From an uncultured Aquimarina sp. (GTDB lineage: Bacteria; Bacteroidota; Bacteroidia; Flavobacteriales; Flavobacteriaceae), in NCBI RefSeq assembly GCF_947492965.1, contig NZ_CANLOZ010000001.1:372001-436000 (forward strand): a stretch of DNA of 64,000 nt, written 5' to 3'. Position 1 is the first letter of the stretch; the number at the start of each line of letters is the position of its first letter. This document shows, in pieces, positions 9,535 through 17,839 of the stretch. Both the position numbers and the translations under genes were made by a program. The notes under the pieces were generated by a model. It was not told the DNA's origin and ran no database searches. It saw only the letters and a list, made by a program, of their open reading frames with translations.

Positions 9535-9604
9535 TATCGTAGAAATCTAAGCCTTATTGCAACCGCAGTTATTGTTTTTCGTCTTTTTGGTATAATCAAT
9601 CAAA

Positions 9605-10387
9605 ATGAAAAAGGAACTTTTTGTTGTATTTTCTTTACTCGGTCTTGTAGGTTTTGCTCAGGAAAAAGATGTCTTGCGCGGAAAAATAGTAACAGATACT
9701 TTACAACCAAATCAAGCAATCAATATTATCAATCTTACCAAAGGGCTAGGTGCAATTAATGATGAAGTTGGTTATTTTCAAATAAAAGCAGAAGAAGGAG
9801 ATACCATTGTTTTTTCTTCCGTTCAACATTATCAAAAAGCACATATTGTTACGAAAAAAGATCTGAAAAAAGCGAATCTAGCAATACAATTAGTAACCAA
9901 GGTAAATGAGTTAGATGAGGTTACAGTCTCTCAATATGATCTGTCTGGAGAAGCAAAAGAGGATATTAAAAAAATAGAAACATTTGAGGATAACCTTCCT
10001 ATGTTTAATGCAAAAGTTCTGGATCCAACTCCTTTTGTAAAAGAAATGGGGGCAAAAACAGTTAGAAATACAACAGTGGATCATCGAAAAAATGCTACTG
10101 CTTTTAATTTTATTGCAGCGGGTAGAATGATCGCAAGTTTGTTTAAGAAAAAAGATAAAACAAATCGTGGTAATGTTAGGATTCCACAGATATCTGATTT
10201 TTATCAAGCAACTTTTATTGTAGAAGAGTTAAAAGTCCCAGCAACAGAATTGTATAATTTCCTAGATTATATAAACGAACAAGCTGAAACAAAGAAGATA
10301 TTAAAAACAGGAGATGAGCTTAGAATTTTAGAGCATTTGATACAGCAGAGCAAGATCTTCAATGATGAAAATCAGCAGAGAAAGTAA
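9605..10387 (+). CDS. Secreted protein with carboxypeptidase-regulatory-like domain (paralogue 1)
   Basis: 260 residues with a signal peptide ending near GFAQ. Residues about 24-110 (LRGKIVTDTL...GYFQIKAEEGDTIVFSSV) look like the carboxypeptidase D regulatory-like beta-sandwich found at the start of many Bacteroidota surface proteins. The remainder has no motif I recognise; it includes LDEVTVSQYDLSGE and a helical C-terminal part. The following gene is a clear paralogue of the same length, so the pair arose by tandem duplication. There are no TonB-receptor plug or barrel sequences, so this is not a truncated receptor. Function unknown; periplasmic or outer-membrane location likely. Confidence 0.75.
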   Translation: MKKELFVVFSLLGLVGFAQEKDVLRGKIVTDTLQPNQAINIINLTKGLGAINDEVGYFQIKAEEGDTIVFSSVQHYQKAHIVTKKDLKKANLAIQLVTKVNELDEVTVSQYDLSGEAKEDIKKIETFEDNLPMFNAKVLDPTPFVKEMGAKTVRNTTVDHRKNATAFNFIAAGRMIASLFKKKDKTNRGNVRIPQISDFYQATFIVEELKVPATELYNFLDYINEQAETKKILKTGDELRILEHLIQQSKIFNDENQQRK

Positions 10388-10415
10388 TAATGGAAAACCA
10401 GTTTTATTATTTTTA

Positions 10416-11195
10416 ATGAAAAGATATACGAGTATTCTGTTGTTACTGATTTCTTTCTTAAGCTTTGGTCAACAAAATTCATGGTTAAAAGGTCAGATTA
10501 TAGTTAATGCATTAGAGCTTGAAGCGATTAATATAGTAAACCTTACTAAAGAAATAGGAGCCATAAGTGGTAAGTCTGGCTACTTTGAGATTCCTGCTGA
10601 TCCTGGAGATGTTGTTGTTTTCTCTTCGGTTCAGTTTAAACTAAAGAAACTACAAATAACGGAGGAACAATTAAGATCAGAACACTATATAGTTTTTCTA
10701 GAACCAGAGGTGAATACATTGGATGAAGTTCATGTATCTCAATATTCTTTAACCGGTGACATTCAGAAAGATCTAGATGATATTCCGACTTACATAAAAA
10801 ATCTTCCTTTTTGGAATGCAGAACAACTTAAACAAATGGGTGTGGCCAGACCCAATGATGCACAATCGCCAGTGGAAAACACGGTGCTAAAAACCGGGAA
10901 TGAAGGAGCTGGTGTTTCCATTGATCTTATAGGGTTTATTCAGGTAGTTTCGGGTATTTTTAAGAAAAAAAGTAAAGAAGATAGCTCAGAAATTCCACTA
11001 AATCAATATTACAAAGAAGAGTTTTTTATAAAAGAACTAAAGATTCCAGAAACAGAGTTTTATAATTTTATGGATTTTTTGGATCAGGAGACAGAGATAC
11101 AAGCAATATTGAGTACTAGAGATGGATTAAAAATATTAGAGTATCTAATGTTTCAAAGCAAAGTATTTAGAGATAAATATAGCATACAAAAATAA
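10416..11195 (+). CDS. Secreted protein with carboxypeptidase-regulatory-like domain (paralogue 2)
   Basis: 259 residues, parallel to the preceding protein throughout: signal peptide MKRYTSILLLLISFLSFGQ, GYFEIPADPGDVVVFSSVQ, LDEVHVSQYSLTGD and a C-terminal LKIPETEFYNFMDFLDQ matching LKVPATELYNFLDYIN in its neighbour. I start at the ATG at 10416 because it begins a proper signal peptide; the longer frame from 10362 would overlap the previous gene. The middle (about 150-190) is the least conserved part between the two. The gene ends just before a bidirectional terminator. Function unknown. Confidence 0.75.
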   Translation: MKRYTSILLLLISFLSFGQQNSWLKGQIIVNALELEAINIVNLTKEIGAISGKSGYFEIPADPGDVVVFSSVQFKLKKLQITEEQLRSEHYIVFLEPEVNTLDEVHVSQYSLTGDIQKDLDDIPTYIKNLPFWNAEQLKQMGVARPNDAQSPVENTVLKTGNEGAGVSIDLIGFIQVVSGIFKKKSKEDSSEIPLNQYYKEEFFIKELKIPETEFYNFMDFLDQETEIQAILSTRDGLKILEYLMFQSKVFRDKYSIQK

Positions 11196-11196
11196 A

Positions 11197-11222
11197 AAAA
11201 GACGCTATTTATAGCGTCTTTT
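11197..11222. terminator. Bidirectional terminator
   Basis: GACGCTA and TAGCGTC form a stem around a 4-base loop, flanked by A-run and T-run so that it works on both strands. It separates the paralogue pair (plus) from the cold-shock gene (minus). Confidence 0.85.
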
Positions 11223-11242
11223 GCAACCTTTCGAATATATCT

Positions 11243-11440
11243 TTATCCATGAATTACGCGAACCTGCGCCGCAATAATTCCTTTTCTTCCTTCTTGTTCT
11301 TGGTATTCTACTTTGTCACCTTCATTTAGAGCTTCACCATTTAATCCTGAAGCATGCACGAAAATGTCTTTTCCGGTTTCATCGTTGGTAATAAATCCGT
11401 AACCTTTAGATTCATTAAAAAATTTTACTGTTCCTTCCAT
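11243..11440 (-). CDS. Cold-shock domain protein
   Basis: 65 residues, a complete single cold-shock domain. It contains GTVKFFNESKGYGFI (RNP1, KGYGFI) and DIFVHAS (RNP2), with the usual five-strand OB-fold length. Such proteins bind single-stranded RNA or DNA and act as RNA chaperones. The 5' flank before the neighbouring membrane-protein gene is about 80 bp and AT-rich. Whether it is cold-induced cannot be seen. Confidence 0.95.
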   Translation of the reverse strand: MEGTVKFFNESKGYGFITNDETGKDIFVHASGLNGEALNEGDKVEYQEQEGRKGIIAAQVRVIHG

Positions 11441-11523
11441 TGTAATAAGATAATATTATGAATTCTAAAGGTAGCTTTTAATATAATAACAGTTGTTATT
11501 AAAATGTAAATATTTACATAATT

Positions 11524-11781
11524 TTAATTTTTGTCAGTTTTTTCTTCTTTAGTGAAATCCTTCATTTTCTGAAGGTTTTCTTCGGTCAACATATAATCCT
11601 TTACCTTTTTGTCTTTCCATCTATGGTATATGAATAAAGGCATTAGAATAAAAGAAGCTCCAAGGATACCAATTCCAACCCATTTGTCTCCAGTAAGGTG
11701 ATCTCCAGTGTTTTTATAATAATAACCTACGGATACAAGAATAACCACTGCAACGAATAATATTCTTATTATATATTTCAT
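11524..11781 (-). CDS. Small membrane protein, function unknown
   Basis: 85 residues from the ATG at 11781 (MKYIIRILFVAVVILVSVGYYY); an upstream in-frame codon at 11826 would add 15 residues ahead of the first membrane helix and is less likely. Two hydrophobic segments (about 4-22 and 35-53) are followed by a highly charged tail rich in Lys and Glu, probably cytoplasmic. No family recognised. It lies upstream of the cold-shock gene on the same strand with 83 bp between, so co-transcription is possible. Confidence 0.65.
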   Translation of the reverse strand: MKYIIRILFVAVVILVSVGYYYKNTGDHLTGDKWVGIGILGASFILMPLFIYHRWKDKKVKDYMLTEENLQKMKDFTKEEKTDKN

Positions 11782-11975
11782 AATTGAATTGAGTTTTACA
11801 ATGAATTTCGGACAATTTATTAACAATCAAAGGTTTTCGTAAAAAAGAGATCTAATAGTTCTACAAAAGATCCGTTTTGATACAATCAGAAGTTTTTTGA
11901 ACAGTATGGTTCTAAAACATGACAAATAAAACTTATACGTAAATCAAACACAAACAAAAACTAAAAATTCACACA

Positions 11976-13925
11976 ATGAAAAAGAAGTTACTAATTGCAG
12001 TAGCCTTTATACTTTGTTTATCAAAGATAGGTTACACACAATCAGATAAAAATTTACCATTCGTTTGGGAGAATGCAACAGTATATTTTGTCCTTACTGA
12101 TCGTTTTGAGAATGGAGACACATCTAATGATATTTCTTACGGGAGACCTCAGGATGGTCCGGCATTAAGAAATTATGAAGGAGGAGATTTGCAAGGGCTT
12201 ATTAATAAGATTGAGGAAGGATATTTTGATGATCTTGGAGTAAATGCTATCTGGATTACTCCACCAGTAGAAAATATCTATGGATCGGTACCAGGCGCAG
12301 GATATGGTTTTCATGGATATTGGACGAAAGATTGGACAAACATCGATGCTAATTTGGGAACGAATGAGCTTTTCGGAACATTTGTAGATATAGCACATGA
12401 ACATGGTATTCGAGTATTAATGGATGTTGTTCTTAATCATGTTGGACCAGATACTAGCACGGATCAAAATCAATCTTGGCCAGATGAGTGGGTTCGTAGA
12501 GATCCTAATTGTAATTTTCAAGGTCCAGGAGGAACAATTCCTTGTGAATTGGTAGATAATTTACCAGATATTAGAACTGATTCTAATGATAATGTTAGTC
12601 TGCCAAATTGGTTGTTAGAAAAGTGGAGTCAGGAAGGAAGAAGAGATAGTGAAGAAAATGAATTGAATGATTTTTTTAACAGAACAGGTAAGTCCAGATC
12701 ACCAAGAAGTTATATCATAAAATGGTTAACGGATTATGTAAGAAAATATGGTGTAGATGGATTTAGGGTGGATACAGTAAAGCATGTGGAGGAAGCTGTT
12801 TGGAAAGAACTAGAAGAAGAAGGAATTATCGCTTTGAGAGAGTGGAAGACAAATAATCCAACTAAGAAACTAGATGATTTAGATTTCTGGATGACTGGAG
12901 AGGTGTTTAACTATAATGCACCAAGCATGGGAAGAACTTTTACGGGAGATGGATTTAATGTAGATTATTATAATAATGGATTTGCCAATTTAATTAATTT
13001 CGAATTTCGATTTAATGCAGAAGAAGGTTTAGAAAGTATTTTTAGTCGTTATGATAATTTGTTGCAAAACCAATTAGGGCAAGGAAAAAGTGCTATGAAC
13101 TTTTTGACTAATCACGATACAGAAGAAGTTTTTGACCGAAATCGTCAAAAAACATTCGAAGCAGGAACAAAATTATTACTGACTCCTGGACCTGCCCAAA
13201 TTTATTATGGAGATGAAACAGCAAGAACACTCACACCTGGCGGAGGAGCTACAGGAGATGCTACTCTTAGATCCAATATGAATTTTAGTGATTTAAGTAA
13301 TCCAAACTCTATTCCTTCCTTAACGCTATTGCATTATCAGAAAATAGGAAAATTTAGAAGAGAACATGTTTCTGTTGGAGCAGGGGAGCATACCAAATTA
13401 CAGGATGCGCCATATACTTTTAAAAGAGAATATGATCAAAATGGTATACAGGATAAAGCATTGGTATATACAGGTAATGATAATGATTTTGTAGGAGCGT
13501 TAGATGTTTTTGGTATGTGGTCTGATGGCACTGAATTACAAGATTATTTTTCTGGTAGTTTAGCTACAGTGTCGAATGGAACGGTAACTTTTGGGACTTC
13601 TTTTGGATTGGTATTGATAGGAGAACCAACGTCTCAAACTTTAAGTATAGATGAATTGGATACTACTAATGGAAATTTTGCGAAAGCTTGGCCTAATCCT
13701 TTTACAAATTCATTACAAGTAACATTATCTACGACCAATCTTTCTGGAGATGATATACATATAGAAATGTATGATCTTACGGGTAAGAAGGTGTTAGAAA
13801 ATAAAAGGATAAAAATTCAGGATAGTAGTTTTAGTATTAATGCACCTCATCTAATGAATGGGATGTATTTAATGAAGATAGAATTTAATGATAGAACCCA
13901 AGTAGTTCAATTAATAAAAAAGTAG
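11976..13925 (+). CDS. Secreted GH13 alpha-amylase with T9SS sorting domain
   Basis: 649 residues. A signal peptide (to about residue 21) precedes a GH13 TIM barrel. The four conserved regions are present: DVVLNHV (about 148-154), GFRVDTVKH with nucleophile Asp266, GEV with acid/base Glu309, and NHD with Asp381. A short all-beta domain C follows, then a C-terminal sorting domain (AWPNPF..., about 572-649) for type IX secretion, which is usual in the phylum. It should cleave alpha-1,4-glucan such as starch or glycogen outside the cell. A SusC/SusD pair lies 4 kb downstream, separated by CLC and aspS on the other strand. The gene ends at a bidirectional terminator. Confidence 0.93.
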   Translation: MKKKLLIAVAFILCLSKIGYTQSDKNLPFVWENATVYFVLTDRFENGDTSNDISYGRPQDGPALRNYEGGDLQGLINKIEEGYFDDLGVNAIWITPPVENIYGSVPGAGYGFHGYWTKDWTNIDANLGTNELFGTFVDIAHEHGIRVLMDVVLNHVGPDTSTDQNQSWPDEWVRRDPNCNFQGPGGTIPCELVDNLPDIRTDSNDNVSLPNWLLEKWSQEGRRDSEENELNDFFNRTGKSRSPRSYIIKWLTDYVRKYGVDGFRVDTVKHVEEAVWKELEEEGIIALREWKTNNPTKKLDDLDFWMTGEVFNYNAPSMGRTFTGDGFNVDYYNNGFANLINFEFRFNAEEGLESIFSRYDNLLQNQLGQGKSAMNFLTNHDTEEVFDRNRQKTFEAGTKLLLTPGPAQIYYGDETARTLTPGGGATGDATLRSNMNFSDLSNPNSIPSLTLLHYQKIGKFRREHVSVGAGEHTKLQDAPYTFKREYDQNGIQDKALVYTGNDNDFVGALDVFGMWSDGTELQDYFSGSLATVSNGTVTFGTSFGLVLIGEPTSQTLSIDELDTTNGNFAKAWPNPFTNSLQVTLSTTNLSGDDIHIEMYDLTGKKVLENKRIKIQDSSFSINAPHLMNGMYLMKIEFNDRTQVVQLIKK

Positions 13926-13945
13926 TTTGAATTGCTAAGTTTATA

Positions 13946-13980
13946 AAAACCTGTTGAATTTAGTTTCAGCAGGTTTTTTT
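13946..13980. terminator. Bidirectional terminator between amylase and CLC genes
   Basis: AACCTGTTGAA pairs with TTTCAGCAGGTT (one mismatch/bulge) around a short loop, with an A-run before and a T-run after. The converging genes share it. Confidence 0.8.
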
Positions 13981-15765
13981 TTATCGTGTAAAATGAATAA
14001 GCTTTCTTCTATAAGCGGTTAGTAGTTTTGATTTTGAGATAAAACCAAAATATTTTCCATCTTTTATCACAGGAAGATTCCATGCTCCTGTATCTTGAAA
14101 TTTACGCATGGCTTTTTTAGCATCATCACTTTCATAGATAATTGAAGTTTCTACTTGTATCATTAACATCTCAACTGTTGTTTTATGATATAAAGAAACA
14201 TCGAACATAATGTCCCTAATATTGTCTAAAGTTACGATGCCTAGTAAGGTGTTAGATTCGTCAATTACAGGAAATAGGTTTCGGTTCGATTTGGCTACAG
14301 CCTCACTTAGCAATTGTTTCAGTGTATAATGTGGTTGTACAGATATAAAATTAGTTTCTATACAATCATCTAATTTCATAAGTGTTAACACCGTTTGATC
14401 CTTATCATGTGTAAGTAAGAGTCCTCGTTCTGCAAGAGATCTGGTATAGATATTATGTTCAATGCTGTTTTTGGAAATGATAAATGATATAGACGTTGTG
14501 ATCATTAATGGAACAAATAATTCATAACTGGTAGTAATTTCAGCAATTAAAAATATAGATGTTAAAGGCGCATGTAATACACCAGCAATCAATCCTGCCA
14601 TGCCTAATAAAGTGAAATTTGCTTCCGAAACCTGAAATCCTATTCCAATGTTATTAATGATTTTGGCAACTACATTCCCCAGAGCACTGCCCATTACTAA
14701 TGTTGGAATAATAATACCACCGGATCCTCCAGCTCCAAAAGTAGCAGTCATTGCAATCGCCTTAAAAATGGTAATTCCCGTGAGTAAAGCTATAATCATC
14801 CAGATGTTATTGGTCATATTATCAAAAGGAGTATTTCCTATCGCTGCTAAATGATTTCCATTAAGGAGATCATTTATAAAACCCAATCCCTCACCATAGA
14901 GTGGAGGTATAAAATATAGCATCACTCCAATAGCAAATCCTCCAATAAGTAATCGATGAATTTTTTTAGGAAAACGATCAAAGAAAGATAATATCCCAAA
15001 ATACATTTTTGTAAAGTATATAGATGCAATAGCGGTACCAACTCCAAGAATTACATAAAAAGGTGTATCGTAGATATCAAATTTTTCTAGTACTTGAAAT
15101 CGGAACAATACTTCATCTCCAAGAAAAAAATAAGATGTAATGATAGAAGATACCGAAGCAAACAACAAAGGGAGCAAGGAGGTGAGGGTTAAATCCAGAC
15201 TAAATATTTCTACAGCAAACACTAAACCCGCCAGAGGAGATTTAAAAACTGCAGATATGGCTCCTGCAGCTGCACACCCAATTAATAAAAATCTGGTTTT
15301 TGTATCTAATTTAAAAACTCGGCTTATACTAGAACTTAATGTAGATCCTGAGCCTACTGCAGGCCCCAGAAGACCTACTGATCCTCCAAATCCTACTGTT
15401 ATAGGTGCTAAAAGCAATGGAAGATAACCGCTTACAGGTCTTATTTTACCATCTTTCTTAGAAAGAGAATATAATATTAGTGGAATCGCTGATTTGATAT
15501 CTTTTTTAAAGATAAACTTTGTGATAACATAAACTATCAATAATCCGATTACAGGTATGATAAAATAAAAAGATGTCTGCCAGGATATAATATCACTCTC
15601 CAACACTACTTGGATCAAATGTGTAATGTTTTTAAGAAGCAGCGATATTAAACCAGCACAAAATCCTACTAGTATGCTTAAGACTAAGACAAAGTTTTTG
15701 GTAGAAATATGGCGATACCTCCAAATCAAAAACCGATGCAATAAAGTCTTTTTTTTAGTTGGCAT
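13981..15765 (-). CDS. CLC-family chloride channel/transporter with CBS domains
   Basis: 594 residues: about ten membrane helices (30-430) with CLC signatures GGSGGIIIP and SPLAGLVFAVE, then two cytoplasmic CBS motifs (about 455-590). CLC proteins move chloride either as channels or as Cl-/H+ exchangers. The helix-F loop, normally G(R/K)EGP with the gating glutamate, reads GLLGP here, so the gating Glu is replaced by Leu. By analogy with E. coli ClC mutants at this position, proton-coupled exchange should be lost and ungated chloride flux favoured (inference). Next to the motif the usual acidic residue in helix H (VEIF) is retained. CBS domains suggest regulation by adenine nucleotides. Confidence 0.92.
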   Translation of the reverse strand: MPTKKKTLLHRFLIWRYRHISTKNFVLVLSILVGFCAGLISLLLKNITHLIQVVLESDIISWQTSFYFIIPVIGLLIVYVITKFIFKKDIKSAIPLILYSLSKKDGKIRPVSGYLPLLLAPITVGFGGSVGLLGPAVGSGSTLSSSISRVFKLDTKTRFLLIGCAAAGAISAVFKSPLAGLVFAVEIFSLDLTLTSLLPLLFASVSSIITSYFFLGDEVLFRFQVLEKFDIYDTPFYVILGVGTAIASIYFTKMYFGILSFFDRFPKKIHRLLIGGFAIGVMLYFIPPLYGEGLGFINDLLNGNHLAAIGNTPFDNMTNNIWMIIALLTGITIFKAIAMTATFGAGGSGGIIIPTLVMGSALGNVVAKIINNIGIGFQVSEANFTLLGMAGLIAGVLHAPLTSIFLIAEITTSYELFVPLMITTSISFIISKNSIEHNIYTRSLAERGLLLTHDKDQTVLTLMKLDDCIETNFISVQPHYTLKQLLSEAVAKSNRNLFPVIDESNTLLGIVTLDNIRDIMFDVSLYHKTTVEMLMIQVETSIIYESDDAKKAMRKFQDTGAWNLPVIKDGKYFGFISKSKLLTAYRRKLIHFTR

Positions 15766-15797
15766 AAGAAGATTTCTGTTGGTTAGATTAAAGGTAA

Positions 15798-15824
15798 CAA
15801 AAAATCCCGCTTAGCGCGGGATCT
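15798..15824 (-). terminator. aspS terminator
   Basis: ATCCCGC (15804-15810) and GCGGGAT (15816-15822) form a GC-rich stem; on the minus strand it is followed by a run of six T. It sits between aspS and the CLC gene. Confidence 0.85.
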
Positions 15825-15846
15825 TTTCTATTTTGGTCATTTTGAG

Positions 15847-17595
15847 TTATAAATCTAATTTGATATTGAGTTCTTTGAGTTGCTCTTGATCAATATTGGC
15901 TGGAGCATCTATCATTACATCCCTACCACTGTTGTTTTTAGGAAAAGCAATAAAATCCCTAATAGTTTCTTGTCCTCCTAGTATGGCTACTAATCGATCA
16001 AATCCAAAGGCAATTCCACCATGTGGTGGAGCTCCATATTGAAACGCATCCATTAAAAATCCAAATTGTTCTTTGGCTTCTTCTGGAGTGAATCCTAAAT
16101 GATCAAACATAAGAGCTTGTGTTTCTTTATCATGTATTCGTATAGAACCTCCACCTATTTCATTTCCATTTAATACCAGATCATAAGCATTTGCTCTTAC
16201 ATCTCCCGGTTTAGAATCTAATAGAGGAATATCTTCTGGTTTAGGTGAAGTAAACGGATGATGCATCGCATGATAACGTTCTGTTTCTTCGTCCCATTCT
16301 AAGAGAGGAAAATCGACTACCCATAATGGAGCGAACTCTTCAGGATTTCTCAATCCTAATCGTTCTGCTAATTCCATTCTAAGAGCACTTAGTTGACCTC
16401 TCACTTTATTTGCATTTCCAGATAATACACAAATAAGATCACCAGCTTTGGCGCCTGTTGTTTCTGCCCATTTTTTTAAATCGTCCTGATCATAAAATTT
16501 ATCTACAGAAGATTTAAAACTTCCATCTTCATTACATTTTACATATACCATTCCTAGTGCACCTACTTGCGGACGTTTTACCCAATCAATTAGTTTGTCA
16601 ATCTCTTTTCTGGTGTAGGAAGCTCCACCAGGAACTGCAATACCCACTACTAATTCGGCATCATTAAATACTTTAAATTCTTTATGTTGAGCTACTGCAT
16701 TAAGCTCTCCGAATTTCATTCCGAAACGAATATCAGGTTTATCATTACCATAGGTTCGCATTGCCTCATCATAGGTCATTCTAGGGAAATCACTGATGTC
16801 CTGACCTTTTATATCTTTTATTAAATGACGTGTAAGTCCTTCAAATATGTTAAGAATGTCTTCTTGTTCTACAAATGCCATTTCACAATCGATCTGTGTA
16901 AATTCCGGCTGTCTATCTGCTCTAAGATCTTCATCTCTAAAACACTTTACAATCTGAAAGTATTTATCCATTCCACCCACCATCAATAATTGTTTAAATG
17001 TCTGCGGTGATTGAGGTAAAGCGTAAAACTGTCCTTCATTCATACGAGAAGGAACTACAAAATCTCTAGCTCCTTCCGGAGTAGATTTAATAAGGTATGG
17101 TGTTTCTACTTCTACAAAGTCTTGGTCAGAAAGATAATTGCGAACTTTCATCGCTACTTTGTGTCTAAATAGTAAGCTATTTTTAACAGGGTTACGTCTT
17201 ATATCCAGATATCTGTACTTCATACGAATATCTTCTCCACCATCAGTTTCATTTTCAATAGTGAAAGGTGGAACCAAAGCTTCATTCAAAATCTGTAATT
17301 CTTTGACCAAAATTTCGATATCACCAGTTGCTATATTCGGATTTTTAGATTCTCGTTCAATCACGGTTCCTTTAACCTGAATAACAAATTCGCGACCTAG
17401 AGTTTTAGCATTTTCCATTACATCCAAAGATGTACGTTGCTCATCAAAAATAAGTTGAGTAATACCATAACGATCTCTTAGGTCTACCCATATCATAAAT
17501 CCTTTATCTCTGGTCTTTTGTACCCAACCTGAAAGAGTAACTTCTTTGTTAATATCTGAGTTGCGTAATTCACCGCAAGAATGACTTCTGTACAT
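15847..17595 (-). CDS. aspS: Aspartyl-tRNA synthetase
   Basis: 582 residues, the normal length for the bacterial type. An N-terminal OB-fold anticodon-binding domain (1-110) is followed by the class II core: FVEVETP (motif 1 region), [19 protein letters not shown] (motif 2) and [13 protein letters not shown] (motif 3). A GAD-type insert lies at about 280-410. It charges tRNA-Asp in the cytoplasm. Whether it also acts on tRNA-Asn cannot be told. A -7 box lies 18 bp before the ATG at 17595. It is monocistronic with its own terminator. Confidence 0.97.
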   Translation of the reverse strand: MYRSHSCGELRNSDINKEVTLSGWVQKTRDKGFMIWVDLRDRYGITQLIFDEQRTSLDVMENAKTLGREFVIQVKGTVIERESKNPNIATGDIEILVKELQILNEALVPPFTIENETDGGEDIRMKYRYLDIRRNPVKNSLLFRHKVAMKVRNYLSDQDFVEVETPYLIKSTPEGARDFVVPSRMNEGQFYALPQSPQTFKQLLMVGGMDKYFQIVKCFRDEDLRADRQPEFTQIDCEMAFVEQEDILNIFEGLTRHLIKDIKGQDISDFPRMTYDEAMRTYGNDKPDIRFGMKFGELNAVAQHKEFKVFNDAELVVGIAVPGGASYTRKEIDKLIDWVKRPQVGALGMVYVKCNEDGSFKSSVDKFYDQDDLKKWAETTGAKAGDLICVLSGNANKVRGQLSALRMELAERLGLRNPEEFAPLWVVDFPLLEWDEETERYHAMHHPFTSPKPEDIPLLDSKPGDVRANAYDLVLNGNEIGGGSIRIHDKETQALMFDHLGFTPEEAKEQFGFLMDAFQYGAPPHGGIAFGFDRLVAILGGQETIRDFIAFPKNNSGRDVMIDAPANIDQEQLKELNIKLDL

Positions 17596-17613
17596 AGCTA
17601 TTTGTTAAGGCTG

Positions 17614-17621
17614 CAAAAATA
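17614..17621 (-). promoter_or_regulatory. Putative -7 box of aspS (TATTTTTG)
   Basis: A full match to TAnnTTTG on the minus strand, ending 18 bp before the aspS start. Confidence 0.5.
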
Positions 17622-17762
17622 AGAAGTTTAAGATGAAAAATATCTAGTTTTTATAAAAATGAGGATGGAAGCTAAAAATTATCTGACAGTAATTGATGTG
17701 CGGATTTAACATATTTTTTTTATGGTTTTACTGTATAACTAATTGATTGTCAATATCTTTTT

Positions 17763-17780
17763 AACTAACGCGCGTTAGTT
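17763..17780. promoter_or_regulatory. 18-bp perfect palindrome upstream of susC (possible operator)
   Basis: AACTAACGCGCGTTAGTT is identical to its reverse complement over all 18 bases, with a CGCG core in an otherwise AT-rich region. It lies 60 bp before the susC ATG and immediately after TATCTTTT, a near-match to the -7 box. It has no U-tract and is uninterrupted, which fits a dimeric regulator site better than a terminator. No regulator gene is adjacent. Confidence 0.55.
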
Positions 17781-17839
17781 TTAACATTTTTTTATAAGAA
17801 TGTTTTAATAGTTTTAACCGAACTTATAAACAAATCATT

